From JAZRUY01 sp045598845 (GTDB taxonomy: Bacteria > Verrucomicrobiota > Lentisphaeria > Victivallales > Victivallaceae): 9,617 nt of DNA. This document shows, piece by piece, positions 1-6,543 of the stretch (positions are counted from its first letter, which is position 1; every line of letters starts with the position of its first letter). Location of the stretch: the NCBI GenBank assembly GCA_045598845.1, contig JAZRUY010000135.1:1-9617 (forward strand), given 5' to 3'. The notes beneath the pieces are model-generated. The model had not been told where the DNA came from. It saw only the letters and a list, made by a program, of their open reading frames with translations, and searched no databases. The position numbers and the translations under genes were made by a program.

Positions 1-985
1 TGTTCCAGTAGGAAGGGCTGTGCATGGGGGGGACCCGGCGCATGAATGCGCGGAATTCCGACAGAGAAGCCAGAGCGGATATCTCCCCCCTCGCCGCGCC
101 GCTGAAGCCCCGGCCGCGGAAATAATCGTGAAGGATTTTGCGCGCCATGCTCATCCCGGATGTTTCGCCGTAGAGAAGGCACATATCCACTACATGGCGC
201 TCCACTTCGGTTCCCCATTCCGCCAAACCTGGAGGAAGATACTCCGTACCCGCGGCCGCGGCGGCGAGTTCGGAGAAGATCCACGGATTGCCCATGGCGC
301 CGCGGGCGAGCATTACACAGGAGCAGCCGGTTTCGCGGCGGAGGCGCAGATAACTCGCCGCGCCGGTGACCCCGCCGTTGGCGATAACCTGCGCCCTGCC
401 CCGCAGGGTTTCGCGCACCGCGGCAATGACCGGGAACGCCACCGGACCGGAGTAAAAATCCCGCATCAAGCGGCCGTGCACGGTGACGGCGCTGGCGCCG
501 AGTTCCGCCAGACCGGAGGCCAGCTCCACCGTGGGTGAGGGATCATCAAAATCCAGAATGCGGATCTTGGCGGACAAGCGGTGGCGGGAATACATTGAAA
601 ACAGCGAAAAGCAGTTCAGCGCCTGTTCCACATGGCGGCCAAGTTCCGCCCCGGCCCCTTTTTTCGCCACTTTACGCACCGGGCAGCCGAGGTTGAAATC
701 CAGCACATCGAAATCATATTCATTCAGCACATCAACGGCGCAGCGCAGATACTCAGGATCGGCGCCTACCAGCTGAACCCCGAGAAAATCCTCGTCAGGA
801 GAGCGGCGCAGCATCAGTTCCGAACGGGTTCTGGCGTATTTAAGCGAAGCGGCATCGACCATCTCGGTAAAGCAGAAGCGGCAGCCGCAGCGGCGGGCGG
901 ATGCCCGGTAGGCGATATCGGTGTAACCGGAGAGCGGAGCCAGAATCAGGGCGTTTTCCGGATAGAGCGGAGTGTCAGCAGCCAT
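1..985 (-). CDS. dus: tRNA-dihydrouridine synthase (Dus family), 3' end cut by window edge
   Basis: This enzyme would reduce specific uridines in the tRNA D-loop to dihydrouridine, using FMN and NAD(P)H in the cytoplasm. I translated the minus strand from the ATG at 985. The frame stays open for 328 codons to the left edge, so only a short C-terminal part can be missing; family members are usually about 310-350 residues. The N-terminus carries the FMN-barrel opening LAPLSGYTD (residues 15-23). The catalytic cysteine is Cys101 in NLGCP (98-102), Lys140 lies in AKIR, VHGR covers 169-172, ANGG covers 202-205, and RGAMGNPWIF (228-237) is the family phosphate-binding signature. The start overlaps the end of the upstream sigma-factor gene by 11 bp and has only a weak GGGGCTGA Shine-Dalgarno, which suggests translational coupling. 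The fold call is firm. Which Dus subgroup it belongs to (DusB-like or another) is not resolved. Confidence 0.93.
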   Translation of the reverse strand, partial: MAADTPLYPENALILAPLSGYTDIAYRASARRCGCRFCFTEMVDAASLKYARTRSELMLRRSPDEDFLGVQLVGADPEYLRCAVDVLNEYDFDVLDFNLGCPVRKVAKKGAGAELGRHVEQALNCFSLFSMYSRHRLSAKIRILDFDDPSPTVELASGLAELGASAVTVHGRLMRDFYSGPVAFPVIAAVRETLRGRAQVIANGGVTGAASYLRLRRETGCSCVMLARGAMGNPWIFSELAAAAAGTEYLPPGLAEWGTEVERHVVDMCLLYGETSGMSMARKILHDYFRGRGFSGAARGEISALASLSEFRAFMRRVPPMHSPSYWN

Positions 986-1808
986 TTTCAGCCCCGGTAA
1001 GCATATTTTTCAGCAATGCCAATGCCCGGTTGCGGATTTTGCGGACATTTTCCGCGGAACAGCCGAGATCAGCGGCGATCGCCCTCAAAGTGCGCGGCGA
1101 CCGGCCGTCCAGCCCCAGACTGCAGGTCAGCACCCGGCGGGAACGCTCATCCAGAGCGCGGAAAGAGCGGCGTAAATTCCGCTGCTCCTCCGCCATGACC
1201 GCGGAAGCGTCCGGAGCGGCGGTATCGGCGACTACCTCCGGAAGACCGGAAATATCCACCACCGCACAGACCGGAACGGCAAGGTAACGGCGCACCGATG
1301 ATTCAGACATACGGACACCGGCGGAACGAAGTTCAGCGGCGACCTCGGCGGCGGACGGGGAGCGGCCGAGCCGCTCCCTCAAAGTACGCTCCGCCGTTTC
1401 AGCCAAACGGCGGCGGCGGCGGACATAGGGGGACTCCGCCACCAGCTTCCCCCCGTCCAGCAGACGGCAGAGTTCATGTTTGATAAGATTACAGGCGAAA
1501 CTGGAAAGCCGGGCCGGAGCGGCTCCGGGAGCGGCATAATCCGGGCGCCATTCCCGGACCGCCTGAAGCAATGCCTTGTAACCGGCAGAAACCGCATCCT
1601 CCAGCAGCGGACCGCGGATATGCATCCTGCGGATGAGATACGGAATCAGGCTGATGTTGTCGCGGATTCCTTTCAACAAGGAGGAAATATCGGCGGTATC
1701 GCCGGCAGTGCGCAGATCCTCGTCCAAAGCGGCGATATACCGCTCCATGATCTCCGCCAGCATGGCGCTGCAGACGACATCCGTTGAGGCGCCGCGCCGG
1801 TTCTCCAC
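975..1808 (-). CDS. RNA polymerase sigma-70-family factor, divergent alternative sigma
   Basis: This 277-residue protein would direct RNA polymerase to a subset of promoters. Region 2 runs from about residue 45 to 118: the LLEDAVSAGYKALLQAV stretch (68-84) matches the core-binding helix of sigma-70 region 2.2, and LSSFACNLIKHEL (101-113) occupies regions 2.3-2.4. Region 3 is about 128-176, and region 4 is about 213-268 with a helix-turn-helix (TLRAIAADLGCSAENVRKI, 240-258). The paired tryptophans of housekeeping sigmas in region 2.3 are absent, and the segment looks more like alternative sigmas of the SigB/SigF type. It is therefore not the primary RpoD. The start is GTG at 1808, chosen because a consensus AAAGGAGG lies 8 nt upstream. 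It sits 23 bp after purL and overlaps dus, so it is probably co-transcribed. No anti-sigma gene is visible. Its regulon is unknown. Confidence 0.85.
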   Translation of the reverse strand: MENRRGASTDVVCSAMLAEIMERYIAALDEDLRTAGDTADISSLLKGIRDNISLIPYLIRRMHIRGPLLEDAVSAGYKALLQAVREWRPDYAAPGAAPARLSSFACNLIKHELCRLLDGGKLVAESPYVRRRRRLAETAERTLRERLGRSPSAAEVAAELRSAGVRMSESSVRRYLAVPVCAVVDISGLPEVVADTAAPDASAVMAEEQRNLRRSFRALDERSRRVLTCSLGLDGRSPRTLRAIAADLGCSAENVRKIRNRALALLKNMLTGAENGC

Positions 1809-1816
1809 CCTTGAGT

Positions 1817-1824
1817 CCTCCTTT
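1817..1824 (-). promoter_or_regulatory. Consensus ribosome binding site of the sigma-factor gene
   Basis: On the minus strand the sequence reads AAAGGAGG, followed by 8 nt and GTG. This decides the non-ATG start at 1808. It is the strongest Shine-Dalgarno sequence seen in the window and lies wholly inside the 23-bp purL-sigma gap. It suggests that the sigma gene is translated in its own right rather than only by read-through from purL. Confidence 0.85.
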
Positions 1825-1831
1825 CCGGAAA

Positions 1832-4804
1832 TCAGATATGATCCAGAGTACGCTTGTAGGCGGTCAGCAACTCTTCAACCGGCACGGAGATGGTTTCGCC
1901 GGAACCGGAAATTTCCACCGTCGGAGCCGCCGTGACCTCGCCGGCGCGGGCGAACGGGATACCGGAAAGCATCCGTTCGAACTCGGCGCAGTTTTCCGGC
2001 GCCACCGCGGCGATGAAGCGGCTGTTGGATTCGCTGAAAAGTTTTTCCGTCAAGGAGCAGGCCTCGCCAGGAATACGGTCGAAATCCGCTCTTACGCCGA
2101 GGCGACCGGCCATGGACATGCGGGCCAGCGCGACGGCGTTGCCGCCCAGTGCCGGAGTGGTAAGCGCATTGACCAGTTCCGCCCCGGTGGCGTTGCCGAC
2201 CGCGGTGAAGATCCTGACAGCCTGTCCGGCATCCACTTGCGGCACCCGGTTGCCGACCGCATCGAGCATGGCGAAATATTCGCTGCCGCCAAGCTCCGCC
2301 TTAGTGTCGCCGATGAAATAGACGATGTCGCCGGCATGCTTGAAATCGATGCTGACCGCCTTGGAGACATCGTCCATCTTGGCAATCATGCTGAACAGCA
2401 GCGATGGCGGAATGGATATCTTGCGGCCGCCGCGGGTGCTGTCGTTCTTCATGGAATCCTTCCCGGAGATACAGGGCACCATAAAGGCGCGGGTATAGTC
2501 GCTCAGCGCCTGATTCGCCCGCACCAACTGCGCCAGTTTATATTCGCCGTCGGGAGTCTTTTCGCTCTGCACCGGGTCGGGCCAGCAGAAATTATCCAGA
2601 CAGGCGATTTTACCGCCCAACCGGCCGCCGACCGCGATAATGCGGCGGATGCCGAGATCAATTTCCGACGCCGCCATGTGATAAGTGTCGATGTCGCTGT
2701 AACGCGGCAGCAGCGCGGAGGAAAGGATCACGCCCTCCCCCGAAAGCGGCTCGATCATAGTGACAGTGGCGTCGCCCTGCACATCGCGGCACTTGCCGCA
2801 GAACGGCTTTATCACGCTCAGGCCTTTGACCTCGTGATCGTACTGGCGGGCCTTGTACTCATCGGAGCAGATATTAAGCCGCCCCAGCATGGCGACAAAG
2901 TCATCCCGCAGATTACGGCCGGAGAAATCCGGTTCCTGGAAACGCGGCGCTTTCCATACCGCCTTAAGGCTCATTTTGGGCAGTCCGCCGTGCATGAACG
3001 CTATGTCGAGGCAGCATACCGTTTTGCCGTTGTAGAGAATATGGAATTTCCCGCTGTCGGTGAATTTTCCGAGTACGGAAATTTCCACATCGCGCTCGGC
3101 CGCCAGACGGCGGAACTCATCGATCTTATCGGGCGGAACAGCGAAACTCATCCGCTCCTGCGCCTCGGAGACCAGAATTTCCCACGGCTGCAGACCGGCG
3201 TACTTCACCGGCGCCTTGGCCAGATCCATCTCGCACCCGTTGCACTCCTCGGCCATTTCCCCCACGCTGGAGGATAGTCCGCCGGCGCCGTTGTCGGTGA
3301 TGAACCGGTAGAGACCGGCCTCGCGCGCCTCGCGGATAAAATCACCGAGTTTCTTCTGGGTGATCGGGTCACCGATCTGAACCGCCTGCGACGGGCTGTC
3401 CTTATGCAGTTCCTCGCTGGAGAAAGTGGCGCCGTGAATACCGTCCTTGCCGATGCGGCCTCCACCCATCACGATCAGATCGCCTGGCTTGATCTCCTTG
3501 GTATACCCCTTAACGCCGTGAGTTGTTTTGGGCAATGTGCCGACAGTGCCGCAATAAACCAGCGGCTTGCCGATATAGCGGCTGTCGAAATATTCAAAAC
3601 CGTTGCCGTAGGGGATGCCGGACTGGTTGCCGCCGTCAATGACACCCTTGTGCACTCCGTCGCGCAGCCGCCGCGGATGCAGCAACCCTTCCGGCACATC
3701 GGCATCGTCGGTAAACGGCGAGCCGAGGCAGTAGCCCCAGACGTTGATCAGCAGATCCGCGCCCTGCCCGGTGCCCAGCGGATCGCGGTTGACCCCCACG
3801 ATACCGGTCATGGCGCCGCCGTAGGGATCAAGCGCGGACGGGCTATTGTGGGTTTCCACCTTGTAGGCCAGATCCACCTTGTCGTTGAAATCAATCACTC
3901 CGGCGTTATCAGTGAACACCGAAACCAGATAATCGACCTTGCCGGCGATATCGCGGGTGCTGTTCTTGATGAAAGTCTTGTAACAGGAATCGATGACGGA
4001 ATGCTCCCCGGTTTCCTCATTCCGGTAATCAACCGTCGCGCTGAAAATCTTGTGCTTGCAGTGCTCGCTCCAGGTCTGCGCCAGCACCTCGAGTTCCACA
4101 TCGGTGGGATTGGGACCCAAGCCATAGGCGGCGCGGCCGGTGGCCCGGCGGAAATAACTCTGAATCGCCCGCATCTCATCAAGCGACAACGCCAGGGTAC
4201 CTTTACGGCTCAGTTCCATAAGTTCATCATCGGAAACATTGAGATCGTATTCCCTGACATCAACTTTGCCGGTACCGGGCACGAACGGCAGATTCAGCGG
4301 GATGCCCCGCTCGGCCTCCGCACCGGAAAGCACGAGCACCGACTGGATAAGCCCGTTGGCAAGTCCTTTTGCGGCAATACGCTCCACATCCTCACGCTTA
4401 AGCGATTTGCCGTAAAACAGGAACTCGGTACTGCTGAACACTGTTTCCCCCTCGGCAAGGCGTCGGCCGATGATGTCACCGACCGCCGCTTTGGCGGAAC
4501 GGCCGACATTGTCGGTTACTCCTGGACGGAAACCGATCACCGCGATGAAATCAGGAACCGGCAAGGCGGCGAAATTTTCCGATTTGCGGGCGCCGACCCT
4601 CCAGCATTGAATGACCGGGTTGCACAGCCACCCGGCCACTTTGCAAGCCTCATCCTCATTCAAATCGGCCGCGACGGTATAAACATCGCGGGTAATCACG
4701 GAATCGACCGGCAATTTGAAGAAACGGTCTATCTGCTGCCGGACACCTTCGCCGCGGGCATCGCTCCACTGCGGCAACGGGGAAATTTCAACTCGGAAAT
4801 TCAT
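1832..4804 (-). CDS. purL: Phosphoribosylformylglycinamidine synthase, fused PurS-PurL without glutaminase domain
   Basis: This enzyme catalyses the fourth step of de novo purine synthesis, converting FGAR, ATP and ammonia (from glutamine) to FGAM. The protein has 990 residues. Residues 1-70 resemble PurS. The linker domain includes ALSLDEMRAIQSYF (205-218), and the first synthetase half carries TWSEHCKHKIFSA (244-256) with the conserved active-site histidine. GGNQSGIPYGNG (391-402), TDNGAGGLSSSVGEMAEE (503-520) and SGKDSMKND (780-788) are further PurL signatures. No C-terminal class I glutaminase domain follows residue 990, so a separate PurQ is expected elsewhere. The length fits the roughly 1000-residue PurSL form and not the roughly 1300-residue E. 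coli form, so this is not a truncation. The ATG at 4804 has AAAGGTGA 6 nt upstream. It heads the operon with the sigma factor and dus. I see no recognisable purine operator or riboswitch in its leader. Confidence 0.96.
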   Translation of the reverse strand: MNFRVEISPLPQWSDARGEGVRQQIDRFFKLPVDSVITRDVYTVAADLNEDEACKVAGWLCNPVIQCWRVGARKSENFAALPVPDFIAVIGFRPGVTDNVGRSAKAAVGDIIGRRLAEGETVFSSTEFLFYGKSLKREDVERIAAKGLANGLIQSVLVLSGAEAERGIPLNLPFVPGTGKVDVREYDLNVSDDELMELSRKGTLALSLDEMRAIQSYFRRATGRAAYGLGPNPTDVELEVLAQTWSEHCKHKIFSATVDYRNEETGEHSVIDSCYKTFIKNSTRDIAGKVDYLVSVFTDNAGVIDFNDKVDLAYKVETHNSPSALDPYGGAMTGIVGVNRDPLGTGQGADLLINVWGYCLGSPFTDDADVPEGLLHPRRLRDGVHKGVIDGGNQSGIPYGNGFEYFDSRYIGKPLVYCGTVGTLPKTTHGVKGYTKEIKPGDLIVMGGGRIGKDGIHGATFSSEELHKDSPSQAVQIGDPITQKKLGDFIREAREAGLYRFITDNGAGGLSSSVGEMAEECNGCEMDLAKAPVKYAGLQPWEILVSEAQERMSFAVPPDKIDEFRRLAAERDVEISVLGKFTDSGKFHILYNGKTVCCLDIAFMHGGLPKMSLKAVWKAPRFQEPDFSGRNLRDDFVAMLGRLNICSDEYKARQYDHEVKGLSVIKPFCGKCRDVQGDATVTMIEPLSGEGVILSSALLPRYSDIDTYHMAASEIDLGIRRIIAVGGRLGGKIACLDNFCWPDPVQSEKTPDGEYKLAQLVRANQALSDYTRAFMVPCISGKDSMKNDSTRGGRKISIPPSLLFSMIAKMDDVSKAVSIDFKHAGDIVYFIGDTKAELGGSEYFAMLDAVGNRVPQVDAGQAVRIFTAVGNATGAELVNALTTPALGGNAVALARMSMAGRLGVRADFDRIPGEACSLTEKLFSESNSRFIAAVAPENCAEFERMLSGIPFARAGEVTAAPTVEISGSGETISVPVEELLTAYKRTLDHI

Positions 4805-4820
4805 CGCGTATCACCTTTCT

Positions 4821-4843
4821 TTGAGCGGCCGAACCGCTTTCAA
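4821..4843 (-). promoter_or_regulatory. Stem-loop in the purL leader beside its ribosome binding site
   Basis: On the minus strand, TTG then AGCGG pair with CCGCT then CAA around a TTCGG loop, with two unpaired adenines on one side. The structure ends 2 nt before the AAAGGTGA ribosome binding site at 4811-4818. It could influence translation initiation of purL. It is too small to be a known purine riboswitch, and the function is inferred from position only. Confidence 0.4.
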
Positions 4844-4869
4844 CGACACTGAATTCAATATACCGCCCT

Positions 4870-4898
4870 AATTTACACTTTCACCGGCGCGCTTACAA
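4870..4898 (-). promoter_or_regulatory. Candidate sigma-70 promoter for purL
   Basis: The minus strand has TTGTAA (-35, plus positions 4893-4898), a 17-nt spacer, and TAAATT (-10, plus positions 4870-4875). Each box matches four of six consensus bases. The predicted start near 4863 would give a leader of about 59 nt. It lies in the 187-bp gap between the divergent purL and tRNA genes. Nothing but sequence supports it. Confidence 0.35.
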
Positions 4899-4926
4899 CA
4901 GACTCGCGGTAACGGAGGTACTTTTT

Positions 4927-4978
4927 TTGAGTTTTTTAACGCATTACGCTTGCAATAGCCGAAGGCCGGAACTATTTT
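4927..4978 (+). promoter_or_regulatory. Candidate promoter(s) for the tRNA gene
   Basis: Two overlapping options are visible on the plus strand. The first is TTGAGT (4927-4932), 18 nt, TGCAAT (4951-4956), giving a leader of about 29 nt. The second is TTGCAA (4950-4955), 17 nt, TATTTT (4973-4978), giving a start only a few bases before the mature tRNA. Each box matches about four consensus bases. One is probably real because the tRNA has no upstream plus-strand gene to read through from. Confidence 0.35.
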
Positions 4979-4991
4979 ATCACACATTGGA

Positions 4992-5068
4992 GGCGGCTTA
5001 GCTCAGTTGGTTAGAGCGTCGGAATCATAATCCGCAGGTCTCGTGTTCGAATCACGAAGCCGCTACCA
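4992..5068 (+). tRNA. tRNA with anticodon CAU, most likely elongator tRNA-Met, CCA encoded
   Basis: All arms fold. The acceptor arm is GGCGGCT with AGCCGCT (G1-U72 wobble). The D-stem is GCTC/GAGC, the anticodon arm is TCGGA-ATCATAA-TCCGC, the variable loop is AGGTC, and the T-arm is TCGTG-TTCGAAT-CACGA. A73 and an encoded CCA (5066-5068) follow. The anticodon CAT is at 5026-5028 after U33. The anticodon stem lacks the three consecutive G-C pairs of initiator tRNA, so it is not tRNA-fMet. The 27-43 pair is a U-C mismatch. Elongator Met is preferred; a tRNA-Ile2 whose C34 is converted to lysidine cannot be excluded from sequence alone. It is single and flanked by its own terminator. Confidence 0.93.
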
Positions 5069-5089
5069 ATTTAATTCGGAATCACAGGC

Positions 5090-5123
5090 GCGGAACGATA
5101 AAATCGTTCCGCATTCTTTTTTC
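5090..5123 (+). terminator. Rho-independent terminator of the tRNA gene
   Basis: A perfect 10-bp stem (GCGGAACGAT at 5090-5099 with ATCGTTCCGC at 5103-5112) encloses an AAA loop and is followed by ATTCTTTTTTC. The T-run is on the plus-strand side, 22 nt after the tRNA CCA. On the minus strand no T-run follows, so it would not be an efficient terminator for the convergent cca gene, which stops at 5131. Confidence 0.88.
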
Positions 5124-5130
5124 GCCGCAA

Positions 5131-6543
5131 TCAGTTTGAATTGCGCAGGGTTGCCTTCGCCCAGGATAATGCGGCGGCGGAATCACTGAAATCTCCCGCC
5201 AACTGACGGTCGTAGCACTCCGTCAGCACCGCCCCGAAACGCGCGGAAGGGGGAATTCCGGCGGCGACCAGATCCCGGCCCATCACCCACGGCGGCGGCA
5301 AATCCCGCGCCGCCGGTTCGGCGGCAAGCAGATCCAGCAGATACACGAAAATTTCCATCAAACCGTGGCAGGAGCGGCAATCGAGCCGGTGCAATTCCAG
5401 TTCCAGAGGGAAATTAGCATCCGCCAGCAATTTACGCACTTTTGCCCTGCGCATGCTTTTAACCGAGGCGAAACGCATGTGATTGCGCACCGCCTGAACA
5501 ACGGCGGCGCGGGAATCATTGGGAAAACGCAGCCTGAACAGTATCTTATCGGCGATATCCGCGCCGATGACCTCGTGATTATAGAAGCGCGTCCGGCCGG
5601 AAGCATCGGTGAACACGGCATCTCTCTTGCCGACATCGTGGAGCAGTACACTCCATGCCAGTTCCTGCGACGGATACACCATGCGGGAAAGCATCAGCAG
5701 CGTATGCTCGAGCACATCGCCCTCAGGATGGAAATCCGGCGGTTGCTCCACTCCGCGGAGCGCCGCTATTTCGGGCAGCGCTTCGGCCAGCAAACCGGTG
5801 CTTTCCAATAACCGGAACGCCCGGTCCGGATGCCGGCCGGTGAGCATAAGACTGAGTTCCCCACGCACCCTTTCGGCGGCGAGACGGCGGCATAACGGAG
5901 CCAGCCGCCGGACAGCGGATGCGGTTTCCCCGGCCAGAGTGAAATCCAGCCGGGATGCGAAACGCACCGCCCGCAGCATACGCAGATAATCCTCGCGGAA
6001 ACGCTCCTCCGGATCACCCACTGTGCGGATAACACCGCGGCGCAAATCATCGAGTCCGCCGAAGCAATCGGTGACCAGGCGCGACACCGGATCATAGCAC
6101 AGCGCGTTGACGGTGAAATCACGGCGCTCCAGATCCGGAAGCACCGCAAAACTGTATTTCACCTGTTCCGGGTGACGGCCGTCCTGATAGTTGCGCTCCA
6201 GCCGGGCGGCGGCGCACTCGAATTCAAAACCGCCCGACCTTATCAGCGAAACGCCGAAACAGGCCCCCACCAGCACCGCATCGGGAAAGACCTGCCGCAA
6301 ATCTTCCGGAGAGGCGGCGTAAACAATATCGTAATCACCCGGAGTTCTACCCAGCAGCAAATCGCGGACGCAGCCGCCCACCAGCCGCGCATCGATGCCG
6401 AAACGCTGGATACGGACCACCGCTTCGCAGGCGGCCAGATACTCCGGGGTTTCCGGAAAGGCATGCTGCTCGGTTACGATGCCTGCCGAATACCGCGGTG
6501 AATTGTCAGGCGAATTCACCATAGGCCAATTCCACCATGGCAT
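5131..6543 (-). CDS. cca: CCA-adding enzyme / poly(A) polymerase-family tRNA nucleotidyltransferase with HD domain
   Basis: This class II nucleotidyltransferase is expected to add or repair the 3' CCA of tRNAs, or only part of it, or to polyadenylate RNA; the family members are hard to tell apart. The nucleotide-binding signature LVGGCVRD (54-61) precedes the catalytic pair D70/D72 in GDYD. RRDFTVNAL (140-148), the FGGLDDLRRGVIRTV segment (161-175) and EDYLRMLRAVRFASRL (184-199) are the following family motifs. A C-terminal HD domain has H280 and LLHDVGK (300-306), implying a phosphohydrolase activity as in E. coli Cca. The C-terminal PP-G-L motif is at 431-440. The length of 470 is normal. 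The ATG at 6543 lies inside the end of the upstream glycoside hydrolase gene (38-bp overlap) and lacks a clear Shine-Dalgarno. The in-frame ATG at 6522, preceded by GGTGGA, is an equally likely start and gives 463 residues. It converges on the tRNA gene. Confidence 0.92.
   Translation of the reverse strand: MPWWNWPMVNSPDNSPRYSAGIVTEQHAFPETPEYLAACEAVVRIQRFGIDARLVGGCVRDLLLGRTPGDYDIVYAASPEDLRQVFPDAVLVGACFGVSLIRSGGFEFECAAARLERNYQDGRHPEQVKYSFAVLPDLERRDFTVNALCYDPVSRLVTDCFGGLDDLRRGVIRTVGDPEERFREDYLRMLRAVRFASRLDFTLAGETASAVRRLAPLCRRLAAERVRGELSLMLTGRHPDRAFRLLESTGLLAEALPEIAALRGVEQPPDFHPEGDVLEHTLLMLSRMVYPSQELAWSVLLHDVGKRDAVFTDASGRTRFYNHEVIGADIADKILFRLRFPNDSRAAVVQAVRNHMRFASVKSMRRAKVRKLLADANFPLELELHRLDCRSCHGLMEIFVYLLDLLAAEPAARDLPPPWVMGRDLVAAGIPPSARFGAVLTECYDRQLAGDFSDSAAALSWAKATLRNSN

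Noticed and set aside
1784..3277. Plus-strand open frame of 497 codons
   Set aside because: It is antisense to purL and the sigma gene. The purL frame carries family motifs throughout, while this one has none and arises from the GC-rich codon pattern.
3404..4852. Plus-strand open frame of 482 codons
   Set aside because: It is the antisense shadow of purL, with no recognisable domain and no Shine-Dalgarno sequence.
4805..4991. Purine riboswitch or PurR operator before purL
   Set aside because: The region has no conserved purine-aptamer junction and no recognisable PurR palindrome, only one small hairpin.
4992..5068. Initiator tRNA-fMet
   Set aside because: The three consecutive G-C pairs of the initiator anticodon stem are absent, and position 1-72 is G-U and not an initiator-type mismatch.
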